Shown in pieces: positions 1 to 10,300 of a DNA stretch of 64,000 nucleotides. Made by a program: the position numbers and the translations under genes. This DNA comes from Chromatiales bacterium. GTDB lineage: Bacteria; Pseudomonadota; Gammaproteobacteria; UBA6429; Thiohalophilaceae. The DNA lies in NCBI GenBank assembly GCA_027032075.1, contig JALVOC010000159.1, positions 25,688 through 89,687 on the forward strand, given 5' to 3'. Positions within the stretch are counted from its first letter, which is position 1. Every line of letters begins with the position of its first letter. Under the pieces are notes generated by a model. It saw only the letters and a list, made by a program, of their open reading frames with translations, did not search any database and was not told the origin of the DNA.

Positions 1-1212
1 ACCAATGCCACCACCTGTACGCCGGGACCCTGGAATATCCAGCGCATGCTCCAGGCTGCCGAGGCCTTTCCGATGAATCTGGGGTTTCTGGGCAAGGGCA
101 ATGCCAGCCAGCCCGGCGCCTTGCAGGAACAGATCGAGGCGGGTGCCATGGGACTCAAACTGCATGAAGACTGGGGAACGACACCGGCGGCGATCCGCAA
201 CTGTCTGAATGTGGCGGAAGCGTTCGATGTACAGGTGGCGATTCATACCGACACTCTGAATGAGTCGGGTTTTGTTGAGGATACCCTTGCCGCATTCGAA
301 GGCCGCACCATTCACACGTACCACACCGAAGGCGCCGGCGGCGGACACGCGCCTGACATCATCCGTGCCTGTGGTCTCGACAACGTGCTGCCTTCCTCAA
401 CCAATCCGACCCGCCCCTATACCGTCAACACCATCGATGAACATCTGGACATGCTGATGGTCTGCCATCATCTGGATCCGGGCATTGCCGAAGATGTGGC
501 CTTTGCCGAATCGCGTATTCGCCGTGAGACCATCGCCGCCGAGGACATTCTGCATGATCTGGGCGCTTTTTCCATGATTTCCTCCGACTCGCAGGCCATG
601 GGGCGGGTTGGTGAGGTCATCACCCGTACCTGGCAGACGGCACACAAGATGAAAGTCCAGCGCGGCCCGCTGGATGGCGACAGCGGTGACAACGATAACA
701 ACCGGGTAAAACGTTATCTCGCAAAGTACACCATCAACCCCGCCCTGGCCCATGGCATCGCCCATGAGGTTGGCTCGGTCGAAGTCGGCAAGCTGGCCGA
801 TCTGGTGTTGTGGTCGCCGGCCTTTTTCGGCGTCAAACCGGCGTTGATCATCAAAGGTGGCATGATCGCCCATGCGCTCATGGGGGATGCCAATGCCTCG
901 ATTCCAACACCACAGCCGGTGCATACCCGCCCGATGTTTGGCAGTTTCGGCAAGGCGCTGAGTGCCACCAGTATGAGTTTCGTTTCCGGAGCCGCGATCT
1001 CAGCCGGAGTGGTTGAACGGCTGGGACTGCAGAAACGCATCGGGGTGACAAAAAACTGCCGCAATGTGAAAAAGCGGGATTTGATTCATAACAACTATGT
1101 ACCGCAGATTGAGGTCAATCCCCAGACCTATGAGGTGCGTGCCGATGGCCAGCTGCTGAGTTGTGAACCCGCCGATGTTTTACCCATGGCCCAACGTTAT
1201 TTTCTGTTTTAA
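1..1212 (+). CDS. ureC: Urease alpha subunit UreC (3' part)
   Basis: Catalytic subunit of cytosolic urease, which splits urea to ammonia and carbamate at a di-nickel centre. The frame is open from base 1, so the start and roughly the first third of the usual ~570 residues lie upstream; 403 residues are present. Visible signatures are GLKLHEDWG (the Lys that becomes carbamylated and bridges the two nickels, plus a ligand His), [12 protein letters not shown] (ligand His), MVCHHLD (active-site flap His) and SSDSQAMGR (ligand Asp). Nothing looks broken in the part seen. ureE begins three bases after the stop, so this is the middle of an operon; ureA and ureB are expected just before the window (inference). 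Confidence 0.97.
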   Translation, partial: TNATTCTPGPWNIQRMLQAAEAFPMNLGFLGKGNASQPGALQEQIEAGAMGLKLHEDWGTTPAAIRNCLNVAEAFDVQVAIHTDTLNESGFVEDTLAAFEGRTIHTYHTEGAGGGHAPDIIRACGLDNVLPSSTNPTRPYTVNTIDEHLDMLMVCHHLDPGIAEDVAFAESRIRRETIAAEDILHDLGAFSMISSDSQAMGRVGEVITRTWQTAHKMKVQRGPLDGDSGDNDNNRVKRYLAKYTINPALAHGIAHEVGSVEVGKLADLVLWSPAFFGVKPALIIKGGMIAHALMGDANASIPTPQPVHTRPMFGSFGKALSATSMSFVSGAAISAGVVERLGLQKRIGVTKNCRNVKKRDLIHNNYVPQIEVNPQTYEVRADGQLLSCEPADVLPMAQRYFLF

Positions 1213-1215
1213 ATC

Positions 1216-1719
1216 ATGATAGAACTTACCCGGCTACTTGATAAAAACTCTCCGGCAGACGGCAGGCTGACGTTGCCGATTGAGCAGCGTGTGCGCAGCC
1301 GCTTGCGGATAAAACTGGATGACGGCCGTGATGCCGGCCTGTTTTTACCCCGGGGGACCTTGCTACGGGGGGGAGATCGGCTTGGCAGTGAGGAAGGCCT
1401 GGTGGTTGAAATCGTCGCCGCCGCAGAGACGGTCTCGACAGTGCGTTGCGATGATCCCACTTTGCTGGCACGTGCCGCCTATCATCTGGGCAACCGCCAT
1501 GTCCCGTTGCAGGTCGAAAAGGGCTGGCTGCGTTATCAGCATGATCATGTCCTTGATGACATGCTGCGGCAGATGGGTTTGGAGGTTATTGTGGAAGAGG
1601 CGCCCTTTGAACCGGAAGCGGGCGCTTACCAGCAGGCCGCACACAGCCATCATCACGCTCATTCACACTCTCATCAACACACTCACGACGAAGGAGTATC
1701 CAATGAAACACTGGCATAA
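1216..1719 (+). CDS. ureE: Urease accessory protein UreE
   Basis: Nickel metallochaperone that hands Ni2+ to the UreDFG-apourease complex. The 167-residue protein has the UreE layout: an N-terminal peptide-binding domain (about 1-75), a C-terminal metal-binding domain (GNRHVPLQVEKGWLRYQHDHVL, about 90-112, with the conserved His), and a His-rich tail at 142-157 with alternating His that would bind several nickel ions. The start ATG lies four bases after the ureC stop. The 3' end overlaps the ureJ start by 17 bases, which suggests translational coupling. Length and domain order are normal for the family. Confidence 0.95.
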   Translation: MIELTRLLDKNSPADGRLTLPIEQRVRSRLRIKLDDGRDAGLFLPRGTLLRGGDRLGSEEGLVVEIVAAAETVSTVRCDDPTLLARAAYHLGNRHVPLQVEKGWLRYQHDHVLDDMLRQMGLEVIVEEAPFEPEAGAYQQAAHSHHHAHSHSHQHTHDEGVSNETLA

Positions 1720-2224
1720 ACTTTTGCTGATTCCTGCTGTTGTTCTGATATCCCCGCCGGTACTGGCGCATGACAACGGTCTGGCAACGGGCCTGTTCGC
1801 CGGTTTGAGCCATCCCGTAAGCGGTGTTGATCATCTTGCCGCGCTCGTCTTGGCGGGTGTCTTCATCGGGCGGTTTGTCTCCGGCCGACGACTGGCCTTG
1901 GGCGGCCTGTTGCTTGCCCTTGGGCTGGGTGCAGGCGGTGGCCTGCTGCTCGGGGCGCAGGCGTGGGTGGAAGGCGCGATTCTGCTTTCCCTGCCGGTGT
2001 TTTTCGCCCTGCAATGGATAAGGCATGCTGGCCGGATGAAAATCGCTGTCATCATGATGGGGCTGTTTATGATTGCCCATGGCTGGGCGCATGGCGTGGC
2101 AATGGGCGGTATGGATACAGGTTTTGCCATCGGTTTTCTGCTGGCCTCCGCAGGGGTGATGGGACTCTCCAGCCTGTTTGGTGCGGCGCTTGAATCCAGG
2201 TTGACAGCGGCAGGCCATGCCTGA
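1703..2224 (+). CDS. ureJ: HupE/UreJ family nickel transporter
   Basis: Small integral membrane protein (173 residues) of the HupE/UreJ family, linked to nickel uptake or delivery for urease and hydrogenase. It has an N-terminal signal-like segment ending ...PVLAHDNG, then the family motif HPVSGVDH near residue 37 with its conserved His and Asp, and about five further hydrophobic helices. The start ATG at 1703 has a strong AAGGAG six bases upstream. A much longer frame-open stretch upstream is only the shadow of ureE. The gene overlaps ureE at its start and ureF at its end, so it is made as part of the urease operon. In this context its substrate is most likely nickel. Confidence 0.92.
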   Translation: MKHWHKLLLIPAVVLISPPVLAHDNGLATGLFAGLSHPVSGVDHLAALVLAGVFIGRFVSGRRLALGGLLLALGLGAGGGLLLGAQAWVEGAILLSLPVFFALQWIRHAGRMKIAVIMMGLFMIAHGWAHGVAMGGMDTGFAIGFLLASAGVMGLSSLFGAALESRLTAAGHA

Positions 2225-2906
2225 TTCCAGCCTGCCGGGTCTGCGCCTGCTGCAATTAATCAGTCCGACCCTCCCGACCGGTGCCTTTACCTATTCGCAA
2301 GGTATGGAGTGGGCGGTTGAGTGCGGTTGGCTGAAAAATGAAAGGGACACGCGGCACTGGCTGCAATCCGTATTGAACGGCAGCCTGCAATATCTCGAAC
2401 TGCCGGTACTGGTTCGCCTCTATCAGGCGGCTGACAGTAAGGATCGTGATTCATTTCAACACTGGAGCCGCTGGCTGTACGCCAGCCGCGAAACACATGA
2501 GCTGCGAGATGAGGAAAAACAGCGGGCGCGGGCCTTGTTTACCGTGTTAAGAAAACTGCCGCATAGCGACTACTGGCCTGAACTGGAAAACTGGCAGCAG
2601 GCTCTTTTCTGCAGCCAGCTTGCAGGCTATGCCCTTGCCGCAAATCACTGGCATATTTCTTTAAAGGATTTACTTACAGGCTACACCTGGAGCTGGCTGG
2701 AGAATGCGGTGGCTGTTGCGGTCAAGCTGGTGCCGCTGGGGCAAACGGAAGGCCAGTGCCTGTTGTATGAACTCAGTACAGAAATCGGCACGCTGGTCGA
2801 ATGTGCCACCGCGCTCGAGGAAGAGGAAATCGGTGCCAGTACGCCGGCGCTGGCGATTGCCAGCAGCCTGCACGAAAACCAGTACAGCCGTTTGTTCAGA
2901 TCGTGA
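2217..2906 (+). CDS. ureF: Urease accessory protein UreF
   Basis: UreF is the part of the UreDFG activation complex that gates nickel delivery into apourease and stimulates or times UreG GTP hydrolysis. The 229-residue all-helical protein shows family landmarks: LLQLISPTLPTGAFTYSQGMEWAVE at 12-36, the conserved E-T-x-E-L-R-D-E-E run near residue 95, and a C-terminal segment rich in Glu followed by S-x-P-A-L-A-I-A-S. The ATG overlaps the end of ureJ by eight bases, so coupling is likely. Length is normal and no damage is seen. Confidence 0.95.
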   Translation: MPDSSLPGLRLLQLISPTLPTGAFTYSQGMEWAVECGWLKNERDTRHWLQSVLNGSLQYLELPVLVRLYQAADSKDRDSFQHWSRWLYASRETHELRDEEKQRARALFTVLRKLPHSDYWPELENWQQALFCSQLAGYALAANHWHISLKDLLTGYTWSWLENAVAVAVKLVPLGQTEGQCLLYELSTEIGTLVECATALEEEEIGASTPALAIASSLHENQYSRLFRS

Positions 2907-2920
2907 TTTGAGGAGAAACC

Positions 2921-3541
2921 ATGAACCGTAAAGCACCTTTACGTGTCGGAGTCGGTGGCCCTGTAGGTTCCGGCAAGACAGCCCTGCTCGAACAGTTATG
3001 CAAGGCGATGCGCGATGATTACAGTATTGCCGTGGTCACCAATGATATCTACACCCGTGAGGATCAGCGCATCCTCACCGAAGCGCAGGCACTGGAAGCC
3101 GAGCGCATCGTTGGTGTGGAAACCGGTGGTTGTCCGCACACCGCCATCCGTGAAGATGCCTCGATGAATCTGGCTGCGGTCGAGGATCTCTCGCGAAAGT
3201 TTACCGATCTGGATGTGATTTTTATCGAAAGCGGTGGTGACAACCTCAGCGCCACCTTCAGTCCGGAACTGGCTGATTTGACGATCTATGTCATCGACGT
3301 CGCCTCCGGCGAAAAAATCCCGCGCAAAGGCGGACCCGGCATCACCAGATCCGATCTCCTGGTGATCAACAAAATCGATCTTGCCGATATGGTTGGTGCT
3401 TCCCTGCAAGTGATGGAAGCAGACAGCCGCCGCATGCGTGGTGACAAACCTTTTGTCTTTACCCAGTTGAAAAACCGGGAGGGACTGGATGTCGTTATCG
3501 GGTTTCTTCAGCGTGAAGGAATGTTGCAGAGTTGTGCCTGA
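2921..3541 (+). CDS. ureG: Urease accessory GTPase UreG
   Basis: SIMIBI-class GTPase that carries nickel to the urease active site using GTP hydrolysis. The 206-residue protein has the P-loop [12 protein letters not shown] at 12-23, the nickel-binding CPH motif within [15 protein letters not shown] (about 67-81), the switch segment [17 protein letters not shown], and the base-recognition motif NKIDLA. The start has a good GAGGAG ribosome site. It is the last urease gene here; no terminator is obvious downstream, and ureD is not in the window, so it probably lies before ureA (inference). Confidence 0.97.
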   Translation: MNRKAPLRVGVGGPVGSGKTALLEQLCKAMRDDYSIAVVTNDIYTREDQRILTEAQALEAERIVGVETGGCPHTAIREDASMNLAAVEDLSRKFTDLDVIFIESGGDNLSATFSPELADLTIYVIDVASGEKIPRKGGPGITRSDLLVINKIDLADMVGASLQVMEADSRRMRGDKPFVFTQLKNREGLDVVIGFLQREGMLQSCA

Positions 3542-3696
3542 AGGGAAAGGTGGAGGTGAAACGCGCCAATCCTGGTGGGGGTAAATTGTGAGGGCGGTCA
3601 TATTTCTTTGTGGGCGTCGGGAAACGCTGCTGCCGTCACACTGGTTTTATTTACGGCGCGTCTAATTGCCTTACGGCTTTTTGAGTCCGGGAGAAC

Positions 3697-3730
3697 TTGC
3701 TTTGCATACAAAGTTGCATTATAGTGCAAC
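3697..3730 (+). promoter_or_regulatory. Promoter with overlapping ArsR-type operator
   Basis: A -35 box TTGCTT (3697-3702) and a -10 box TATAGT (3720-3725) are separated by exactly 17 bases. A perfect dyad, GTTGCA-N6-TGCAAC (3713-3730), covers the -10 box and ends one base before the start codon of the ArsR-type gene. A repressor bound here would block RNA polymerase, so autorepression is the simple reading. Transcription should start at about 3732, so the message may be leaderless. Confidence 0.7.
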
Positions 3731-3731
3731 C

Positions 3732-4133
3732 ATGCAAATGATAACGATACAACCCGAGACCCTGTTCCAGGCTCTGGCCGACGACACCCGCCTGCGCATC
3801 ATTCGTCTGCTGGCGACTGTGGAAGAAGAGGCTTGTCTCTGTGAACTGGTGGACAGCCTCCAGGAACCGGCTTATAAACTCTCGCGTCATTTGAAAATCC
3901 TGCGCCAGGCCGGCTTGCTCTCTTCCCGCAAGGACGGCCGCTGGGTCTATCACCGTTTGGTATCAAAGCCCCCATATATGAAGAAGCTGTACGCAACGAT
4001 CCGGGCGCTGCCGGATCCGGATCTGTTCTATCAAGCGGATCTCGCACGCTTTAAGGATCGTATGTGTTTGCGCGAGGACGGGCAGTGCCGCGTGGGTATC
4101 CTCTCTGCTGGCTTGAGAGCAGGGGCCAGATAA
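3732..4133 (+). CDS. ArsR/SmtB-family metal-responsive repressor
   Basis: Winged-helix DNA-binding repressor of about 133 residues that would release its operator on binding a metal or metalloid. The ArsR fold is visible from ALADDTRLRIIRLL (about 13-26) through the recognition helix AYKLSRHLKILRQAGLL to the wing SSRKDGRWVYHRL. Helix 3 carries CLCEL near residue 35, a Cys-x-Cys pair like that used by arsenite-sensing ArsR; two further Cys sit in the C-terminal tail (MCLREDGQCRVG). Two in-frame ATGs (3732 and 3738) follow the operator directly with no ribosome site. No ars genes are nearby. The target may be only itself, or the efflux genes that begin 180 bases downstream. The effector is unproven. 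Confidence 0.85.
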   Translation: MQMITIQPETLFQALADDTRLRIIRLLATVEEEACLCELVDSLQEPAYKLSRHLKILRQAGLLSSRKDGRWVYHRLVSKPPYMKKLYATIRALPDPDLFYQADLARFKDRMCLREDGQCRVGILSAGLRAGAR

Positions 4134-4317
4134 TGGTCTGCCCGGGTCGTGCCGCAACTGCAGCCGGGCAGGCGAGGCCGCCATCCTGGCGCCACCTGCA
4201 GGTGATGATCTCTGTGTTCCCCAGTGTCCTGCGAACAGAGGGGCAAAGCAGTATGTTACCAGGCAACATGCCTTTTAGTTGTGGATATCTGGGTAAGGGA
4301 ACAGGATAATACCTACC

Positions 4318-4629
4318 ATGGTCCGGTTCATTGTACAGTTGCTTATCGTCTCGCTACTCACGCTGAACATTGCGTGGGCAGTGGACGAGTGCGCGTTCAC
4401 TGATCCCGGGCAGACGAACAGTGTTTTTCAGATCGACGACTCGTCACCCGATACACCAAATGGCGGCCTCGGCTGCGATGACTGGTGTCATGCCTGGGTA
4501 AACCCCATTGGCCTGACGGGAAGTAATATTCTGGATGTCCATATCCTCGCCACCTTCAGTGGTGGTGCCTGCATACTTTCTTATTCCTCTCTATCGATAT
4601 CGCCACCGTTCCATCCTCCCATTGCCTGA
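4318..4629 (+). CDS. Small secreted Cys/His protein heading the metal efflux operon
   Basis: A 103-residue protein with a clear signal peptide (MVRFIVQLLIVSLLTLNIAWA, about 1-21). The mature part is acidic and holds the possible metal-binding stretch CDDWCHAW (about 54-61). It ends in a Pro-rich PPFHPPIA tail. Small secreted proteins of this general kind, with a Pro-rich end, are commonly found at the head of CusCBA/CzcCBA-type operons in proteobacteria (family memory, not checked). Function is unknown; periplasmic metal binding is a guess from the Cys/His content and position. A weak AGGA site lies upstream. A short dyad, ATGTT-N7-AACAT, lies at 4253-4269 in the leader. Confidence 0.6.
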   Translation: MVRFIVQLLIVSLLTLNIAWAVDECAFTDPGQTNSVFQIDDSSPDTPNGGLGCDDWCHAWVNPIGLTGSNILDVHILATFSGGACILSYSSLSISPPFHPPIA

Positions 4630-4769
4630 TCCTGCGTGATACGCGTGCCCGCTGGCGTGACGCGTGAATACGACCTGCCGGGTCCGCCGGTCGGTTGATG
4701 ATTACCCTGAACTGATTTGCTTGAGCGCTTTTTACGTGCAATTCCGATCACTGAGTGGAGGAAAGGGCG

Positions 4770-4937
4770 ATGAATCGAATAGTGATTTTGTTTTGTGCCG
4801 TGCCGTGGTCATCGGTAAACGGGGTGGATCGCGGTGGTTTAGCGAAGCCGCTGTCTTTTGACACCGACACAGAAAAGACCCGGGAGAAGGCGTCTAAACA
4901 GAAATCGGCTACGTCCACACCACGTGCAGGGTGTTAA
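4770..4937 (+). CDS. Possible small secreted protein
   Basis: A 55-codon open frame with a strong GGAGGA ribosome site seven to eight bases before the ATG. It starts with a short hydrophobic stretch (MNRIVILFCAVPW) and continues as a charged, Lys/Thr/Ser-rich tail ending in Cys. It sits between the small Cys/His protein and the outer membrane factor of the efflux operon, where extra small genes are common. No family is recognised and the composition of the tail is not convincing. It may be a decayed remnant or not translated. Confidence 0.3.
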   Translation: MNRIVILFCAVPWSSVNGVDRGGLAKPLSFDTDTEKTREKASKQKSATSTPRAGC

Positions 4938-4979
4938 ACGATGATTGAGAAACACAAACCAAAAATCAGGAAACATTTT

Positions 4980-6296
4980 ATGCGTTTACTACGTATTTCA
5001 GGGGCAGCGCTCATCGGCGGCCTGGCAGTTACCACCGTGCAAGCGGCACAGCCGGCAGATACAGGAGCTTTGTCTTTATCAGGTGAAAGAAATATTCCAG
5101 CGGTAAACACCAGCACCGCACTCTCTCGTGATCAAGCTGTCGCGCAGGCATTGGCGCAAAACCCCGCTTTTCTTGCACTGAAACGGCAAATCGATGTGGC
5201 TTATGCCCAACGTGAGCAGGCCGATGGTTTTGAGTCCCCCACCATCTACTGGGAATTCGAAGAGGCCAATCGTTCCAATGCCAGCGGTATCGGCAGCCAG
5301 ATTTTTGGTATCGAACAATCGTTTGAATGGTTTGGTGTCCGCAGCGCGCGTAAACAATTCGCGGATTTTGGAATTGAGGTCACCAGGGCGCTCGTGGAAC
5401 GCGGTCGCTTGCGCCTCACTGCGCGCGTTTTCAAGGCCTATGATCAGGTCCTGCTGGCGGAAGCAAGGCAACGCCTTCTGGAACAGATGGTGACCCTGAA
5501 TAATGAAGCGGTGGTGATTAGTCGTACCCGCTTTAAAGCCAGCGAAGGTCAATATGTTGATTTGATGCGGACCCGCTTGCGGCAAAATCAATTGCAAAAC
5601 GAATTGCTTAAGGTACAGGCAGACGTAGCCGGGGCACGCCGGGCACTGCTCCGTTTGCTGGGTAAGGAAAACGAAACTATACGGTTAACGGATAAACTGA
5701 ATTATGAATCACTCGCAGCGCAAAACAGGACCTGGTTACAACGCTTCGAGCAAGGAGGGCCCACCTTCGTTCTACTCGATCGTCGTATCCGTCAGGCGGA
5801 ACGTCGATTGGAAATGGCGCGTGAGGGTCGCTATCCGGAAATCACCCTCGGCATCGGGCAACAACGTTTAAACGATGGTGTCAATCGTGAAGATGCCTGG
5901 GCAGGCCGCCTGAGTTTCAAACTACCGCTTCCCGGCAGCGACAGGCAAAGCGGCCTCGAGGCCGAGGCCCTGGCGCAACGCTATGCCATCACCGATGAAG
6001 CAGAGGCGCAACGGCTTGAAGCCCGTAGCTTGTTTTATCAGAGCATGAAAATTGCCCGGACACTCGATGAACAACTGCAAGACTATCAAGCGGTGATGTT
6101 GCCGGATGCGGAGGATCAGCTTAAAGCTGCGCGGCAAGCCTATCGCGTCGGCCGCATCGATGCATTGAACCTGCTGGACGTTTACACCACCTATTTGGAT
6201 ATTCAACTCAGCTATCTTGAAACGCTGGTTCGTTATCGGGGGGTGGTTGTCGATCTGGAGACGCAGGGTGAAGCGCTGTGGGAGGTGGACTTGTGA
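4980..6296 (+). CDS. TolC-family outer membrane factor (CusC/CzcC-like)
   Basis: Outer membrane channel of a tripartite heavy-metal RND efflux system. From ATG 4980 the protein is 438 residues with a signal peptide (MRLLRISGAALIGGLAVTTVQA) preceded by an AGGA site; an in-frame ATG at 4941 would add 13 charged residues before the signal, which is less likely. The two TolC repeats are seen as long helical Arg/Glu/Gln-rich blocks (about 95-215 and 265-430), with QADGFESPTIYWEFEEAN and YRVGRIDALNLLDVYTTYLD typical of the CzcC branch. The gene overlaps the next (cusB-like) gene by one base, so the operon is tightly coupled. Confidence 0.88.
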   Translation: MRLLRISGAALIGGLAVTTVQAAQPADTGALSLSGERNIPAVNTSTALSRDQAVAQALAQNPAFLALKRQIDVAYAQREQADGFESPTIYWEFEEANRSNASGIGSQIFGIEQSFEWFGVRSARKQFADFGIEVTRALVERGRLRLTARVFKAYDQVLLAEARQRLLEQMVTLNNEAVVISRTRFKASEGQYVDLMRTRLRQNQLQNELLKVQADVAGARRALLRLLGKENETIRLTDKLNYESLAAQNRTWLQRFEQGGPTFVLLDRRIRQAERRLEMAREGRYPEITLGIGQQRLNDGVNREDAWAGRLSFKLPLPGSDRQSGLEAEALAQRYAITDEAEAQRLEARSLFYQSMKIARTLDEQLQDYQAVMLPDAEDQLKAARQAYRVGRIDALNLLDVYTTYLDIQLSYLETLVRYRGVVVDLETQGEALWEVDL

Positions 6297-7378
6297 TGAA
6301 TTTGAAATTAACGATGAGATGGAATATGACGATGAAACAGATAACGCTTATCAGTACTTTGATTGCAGTGATGCTCTATGCCTCAGCCGTTATTGCAGAA
6401 GAGGAAGAAACGGTTAAGCTGAAGCTAAACGAATTTGCTTCCAAAGGCGTGGTGACAGAAAAAGTCAAGCTTCGCACTCTGCGCGATACGTTACAGGCAC
6501 CTGCCGAAGTTACTTTTAATGAAACACGTCGGGTAGTGATAACCGCGCGTACAACTGGCTGGATTGAAAAGGTCGCCGTATTTGCGAATCAACGGGTAAA
6601 AAAGAACCAGGTGTTGGCTGAAGTCTACAGTCCGGAATTTCTAAGTGCGCAACAGGAATATCTTTTAATCAATGCTCGTGCACAGCGCCCCGCTTCCAAA
6701 GATCAAACATTGTTGAGTGATGCTGAGCAGCGTTTGCGCATTCTCGGCCTTACGGACAAAAAAATCAAACAGCTTGCTGTGAGTGGAAAGTCCTATCCAT
6801 TTCTTCCCGTTCACAGCCCGATCAATGGTACGGTTGTTAGTCACAGGTTGAACGTTGGCGACACGGTGAAACGTGGACAGGTGCTTTATGTGGTCGCTGA
6901 TCTTCGTAATTTGTGGGCGAATATCGCGCTGACCGAATCGCAACTCGCTCAAGTACAACGCGGGCAGACGGTTTCGTTATCGGTTCAGGCTTATCCTGAA
7001 CACCGTTTCATGGGGAAGATCCTGTCTGTAGGCGCCGTGATGGATGAACAGACCCGCACCATCAAAGCCCGTGCTCTTGTCGGCAACCCGGAGAGGTTGC
7101 TCAAGGTCGGCATGTTTGCCGATGCGCGAATCGAAATTGGCGGTGGCAAGCCCGTCTTGGCGATTCCGGCAGGGAGCATTGTTCAGTTCCAGGGGCAAAC
7201 GACTGTATTCAAAGTGGAGGGTGATGAATTGCAGCCACAGGTTATTGAGGCTGGAACAACCCGCAGTGGCTGGACGGAAATCAAGGTGGGCCTGGCTGCG
7301 GGTGACGAAGTTGCTACGCAGGGTGTATTCCTCCTCAAATCCATGCTGCTTAAATCACAAATCGGCGATGTAGATTAG
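6296..7378 (+). CDS. Periplasmic adaptor of RND metal efflux (CusB/CzcB-like)
   Basis: Membrane fusion protein that joins the inner membrane pump to the outer membrane channel. The protein is about 360 residues, starting at ATG 6296 inside the stop of the previous gene (TGATG) and preceded by GGAGG; frames reaching further upstream lack a better start. It has an N-terminal signal or anchor (about 13-35), barrel-sandwich lipoyl halves (ARTTGWIEKVAVFANQRV and VHSPINGTVVSHRLNVGDTV), a helical hairpin between them, and the beta-barrel region (VSLSVQAYPEHRFMGKILSVG). Methionines are sparse after the signal, so the three-Met copper site known in CusB is not evident. That leaves metal specificity open. 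Confidence 0.88.
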   Translation: MNLKLTMRWNMTMKQITLISTLIAVMLYASAVIAEEEETVKLKLNEFASKGVVTEKVKLRTLRDTLQAPAEVTFNETRRVVITARTTGWIEKVAVFANQRVKKNQVLAEVYSPEFLSAQQEYLLINARAQRPASKDQTLLSDAEQRLRILGLTDKKIKQLAVSGKSYPFLPVHSPINGTVVSHRLNVGDTVKRGQVLYVVADLRNLWANIALTESQLAQVQRGQTVSLSVQAYPEHRFMGKILSVGAVMDEQTRTIKARALVGNPERLLKVGMFADARIEIGGGKPVLAIPAGSIVQFQGQTTVFKVEGDELQPQVIEAGTTRSGWTEIKVGLAAGDEVATQGVFLLKSMLLKSQIGDVD

Positions 7379-7388
7379 GAGAAACAGG

Positions 7389-10300
7389 ATGCTAGAAAAA
7401 CTCGTCGAACTCTCGTTACGCTATAAATTCCTGGTGCTGGTCGCCTTTGCGGTAATCGCCTTTGCGGGTGTACGCGCCATCACCTCGCTACCTATTGACG
7501 CCTTCCCGGACGTGACGCCGGTGCAGGTCAACATTTATACCGAATCGCCCGGACTGGCCGCCGAGGACGTGGAGCAGTTACTGACCTTCCCGGTCGAGTC
7601 GGGCATGGCGGGTCTGCCCGGTGTGCAGGAAATCCGTTCCGTATCGCTGTTTGGCCTGTCCTATGTGTCGGTGTATTTCGAGGATGCCATGGACATCTAC
7701 TTTGCCCGCCGTCTGGTGATGGAGCGTCTGCAGGAAGTCTCCGACCGTATTCCCGAGGGCTACGGGACGCCGGAAATGGGTCCAAACACATCAGGGTTGG
7801 GCCAAGTGTTTTGGTACACACTTGAACGTGCCGATGCGCGCCTGGCCAAACCCTCCGACATGGATCTGCGTACCTGGCAGGACTGGAGCGTGCGCCTGAT
7901 CCTGCGCACGGCACCGGGTGTCGATGACGTGATGTCCTGGGGTGGGCAGGAACGTCAGTATCAAGCGCAGATCGATCCACGCAAGCTACTTAAATACGGG
8001 CTTTCGTACCGGCGCGTGATGGAAGCCATCGCGGCCAACAACCGTCAGGTTGGTGGCCAGTACATCAATCTTGGCCCGGAGCAATATCTGGTTCGTGGTT
8101 TGGGACTCGTAAACAATGAACGGGACATTGGCACTATTGTGCTCAAGGTTGTTGACGGTACGCCGGTTTATCTGCGTGACATCGCCGATATTCGTCAGGC
8201 ACCGGCGCTGCGTACGGGTGCCGTGACCCGTGACGGCAAAGAAGTGGTGCTGGGTATGGCATTGGCACGCATTGGTGAGAATGCCAAGAACGTTGTGGAT
8301 GCCGTCAAGGCAAAGCTGGCGACGGCCGAGTCAGCCCTGCCCGAAAGTGTCAAAATGCGCCCCATTTATGATCGCACCGAACTGGTGGAAAAGGCGGTAG
8401 CGACTGCGGAGCGTGCGCTGATCGAAGGCTCCATTCTGGTTGCTATCGTACTGTTTCTGTTCCTTGGTGAAATCCGCTCGGCACTGGTCGTAATCGCCGC
8501 ATTGCCGCTGGCGATGCTGATTGCCTTCATTTTTATGGGTGAGATGGGGCTGTCGGCCAATCTCATGTCGCTGGCGGGACTGGCGATTGGTATCGGTATG
8601 ATGGTGGATGGCGCAGTGGTGATGACCGAAAACGCCTTCCGCATCATGGCGGAATGGCGCGAAAGAGGCAAAAAGGGCGAAAAGGTCAACAGAACGGCAG
8701 CGGTTCTGACAGCATCACGCGAGGTGGCCAACCCGATTGCCTTCGCCATCCTCATTATCATTGTCGTATTCCTGCCGTTGTTCAGCCTGCAAGGACTGGA
8801 GGGCAAGCTGTTCAAACCTATGGCCTTCAATATCAGTTTCGCTATGGCGGGATCGCTGCTGCTGACGCTGACCCTGATCCCGGTATTGGCGGTGCTCATC
8901 CTCAAACCCAAAGAGGAACGCGATACTCTGTTGGTGCGCTGGCTTAAACGGGGTTATTTGCCACTGCTTGCCTGGTCGCTGGCCAACAAGAAAAAAGTCA
9001 TTGTCGCGGCTGTCGGTTTGATGATTGCCAGCCTGGCGTTGTTCCCGCTACTCGGCAAGGAATTTATGCCGCAATTGCAGGAAGGTTCCATCATGTGGCG
9101 TATCACGTCCATTCCGTCGACTTCGCTGGAGCAATCCATCGCCATTTCCAAGGATGTTTCGAAGATATTGACTGAATTCCCTGAAGTGAACACCACCTTG
9201 GCGATGATCGGCCGGGCAGAAAAAGGGGAGACAGCGGATGTCAACTATATGGAGATCTACACCGAATTGAAACCACACGATGAATGGGCATCAGGACGCA
9301 GTATCGAGCAACTGGTTGCCGCAATGCGTGAGAAGCTGGAAGAAACAGTACCCACCGCAGTGATTGCCTTCACCCAGCCGATTCAGATGCGTGTGGAAGA
9401 GTTGATCTCCGGTGTGCGTGCCACCCTGGCGGCCAAGCTCTATGGTGAGGATCTTGGTGAACTGGACCGCCTCAGCCAGGCGATCAAAAATGCCATCAGT
9501 CAGGTACCGGGTGTGGCGGACCTGTCGCTGGAGGCCAATATCGGCAAACCGCAGATCCGTATCCAGGTCAACCGTAAACAACTGGCCCGTTACGGGTTGA
9601 ATGCCGATGATGTCCTCTCCATCGTGCGTAACGGCATCGGTAACGAACCGGTCTCGACGCTCATCGACGGCGTCAAGCGTTTCGATATCACCGCACGCCT
9701 GCATGATCCGGCCAAGACCGATGTGGAAGCAATCAAGGCCATTCCGCTGCAGACGGCCGGTGGTGCCATTGTGCCCCTCTCGCGGGTCGCCGATGTCTCG
9801 GTGGCCGAGGGATACTCGTTCGTGCGCCGGGAGCAGTTACAACGTTACGCAGTGATCCAGATGGACGTACGCGGCCGTGATGTGGATGGTTTCGTCAGGG
9901 ATGCCGAGGCCGCGATTGCGCAGCAGGTAAAACTGCCGCCTGGCTACTGGATCGAGTGGGGTGGTGCATTCGAAAACCAGCAACGTGCATTGCAGCGGCT
10001 GTCCATCATTGTACCGTTGACCATCTTTTTTATCTTCGTGCTGTTATATACAGCCTTCAACTCGGTGAAATACGCAGCACTGATCATTGCCAACGTGCCG
10101 TTTGCCGCCATTGGCGGTGTCGTATCCTTGTTCATCAGTGGCCAGTATCTGTCCGTACCCTCGGCCATTGGTTTTATTGCTGTGTTTGGTGTGGCCATGT
10201 TGAACGGCATCGTGCTGGTAAGCTTCATCAACGAGCAGCGTGAGAAAGGCTTGTCAGTCGCCGAAGCTGTGCGTCAGGGTGCTGAGTTGCGACTGCGACC

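Noticed and set aside
397..924. Long minus-strand frame opposite ureC
   Set aside because: Shadow of a conserved GC-rich gene; similar long antisense frames lie opposite rnr, mutS, rimM/trmD and ffh.
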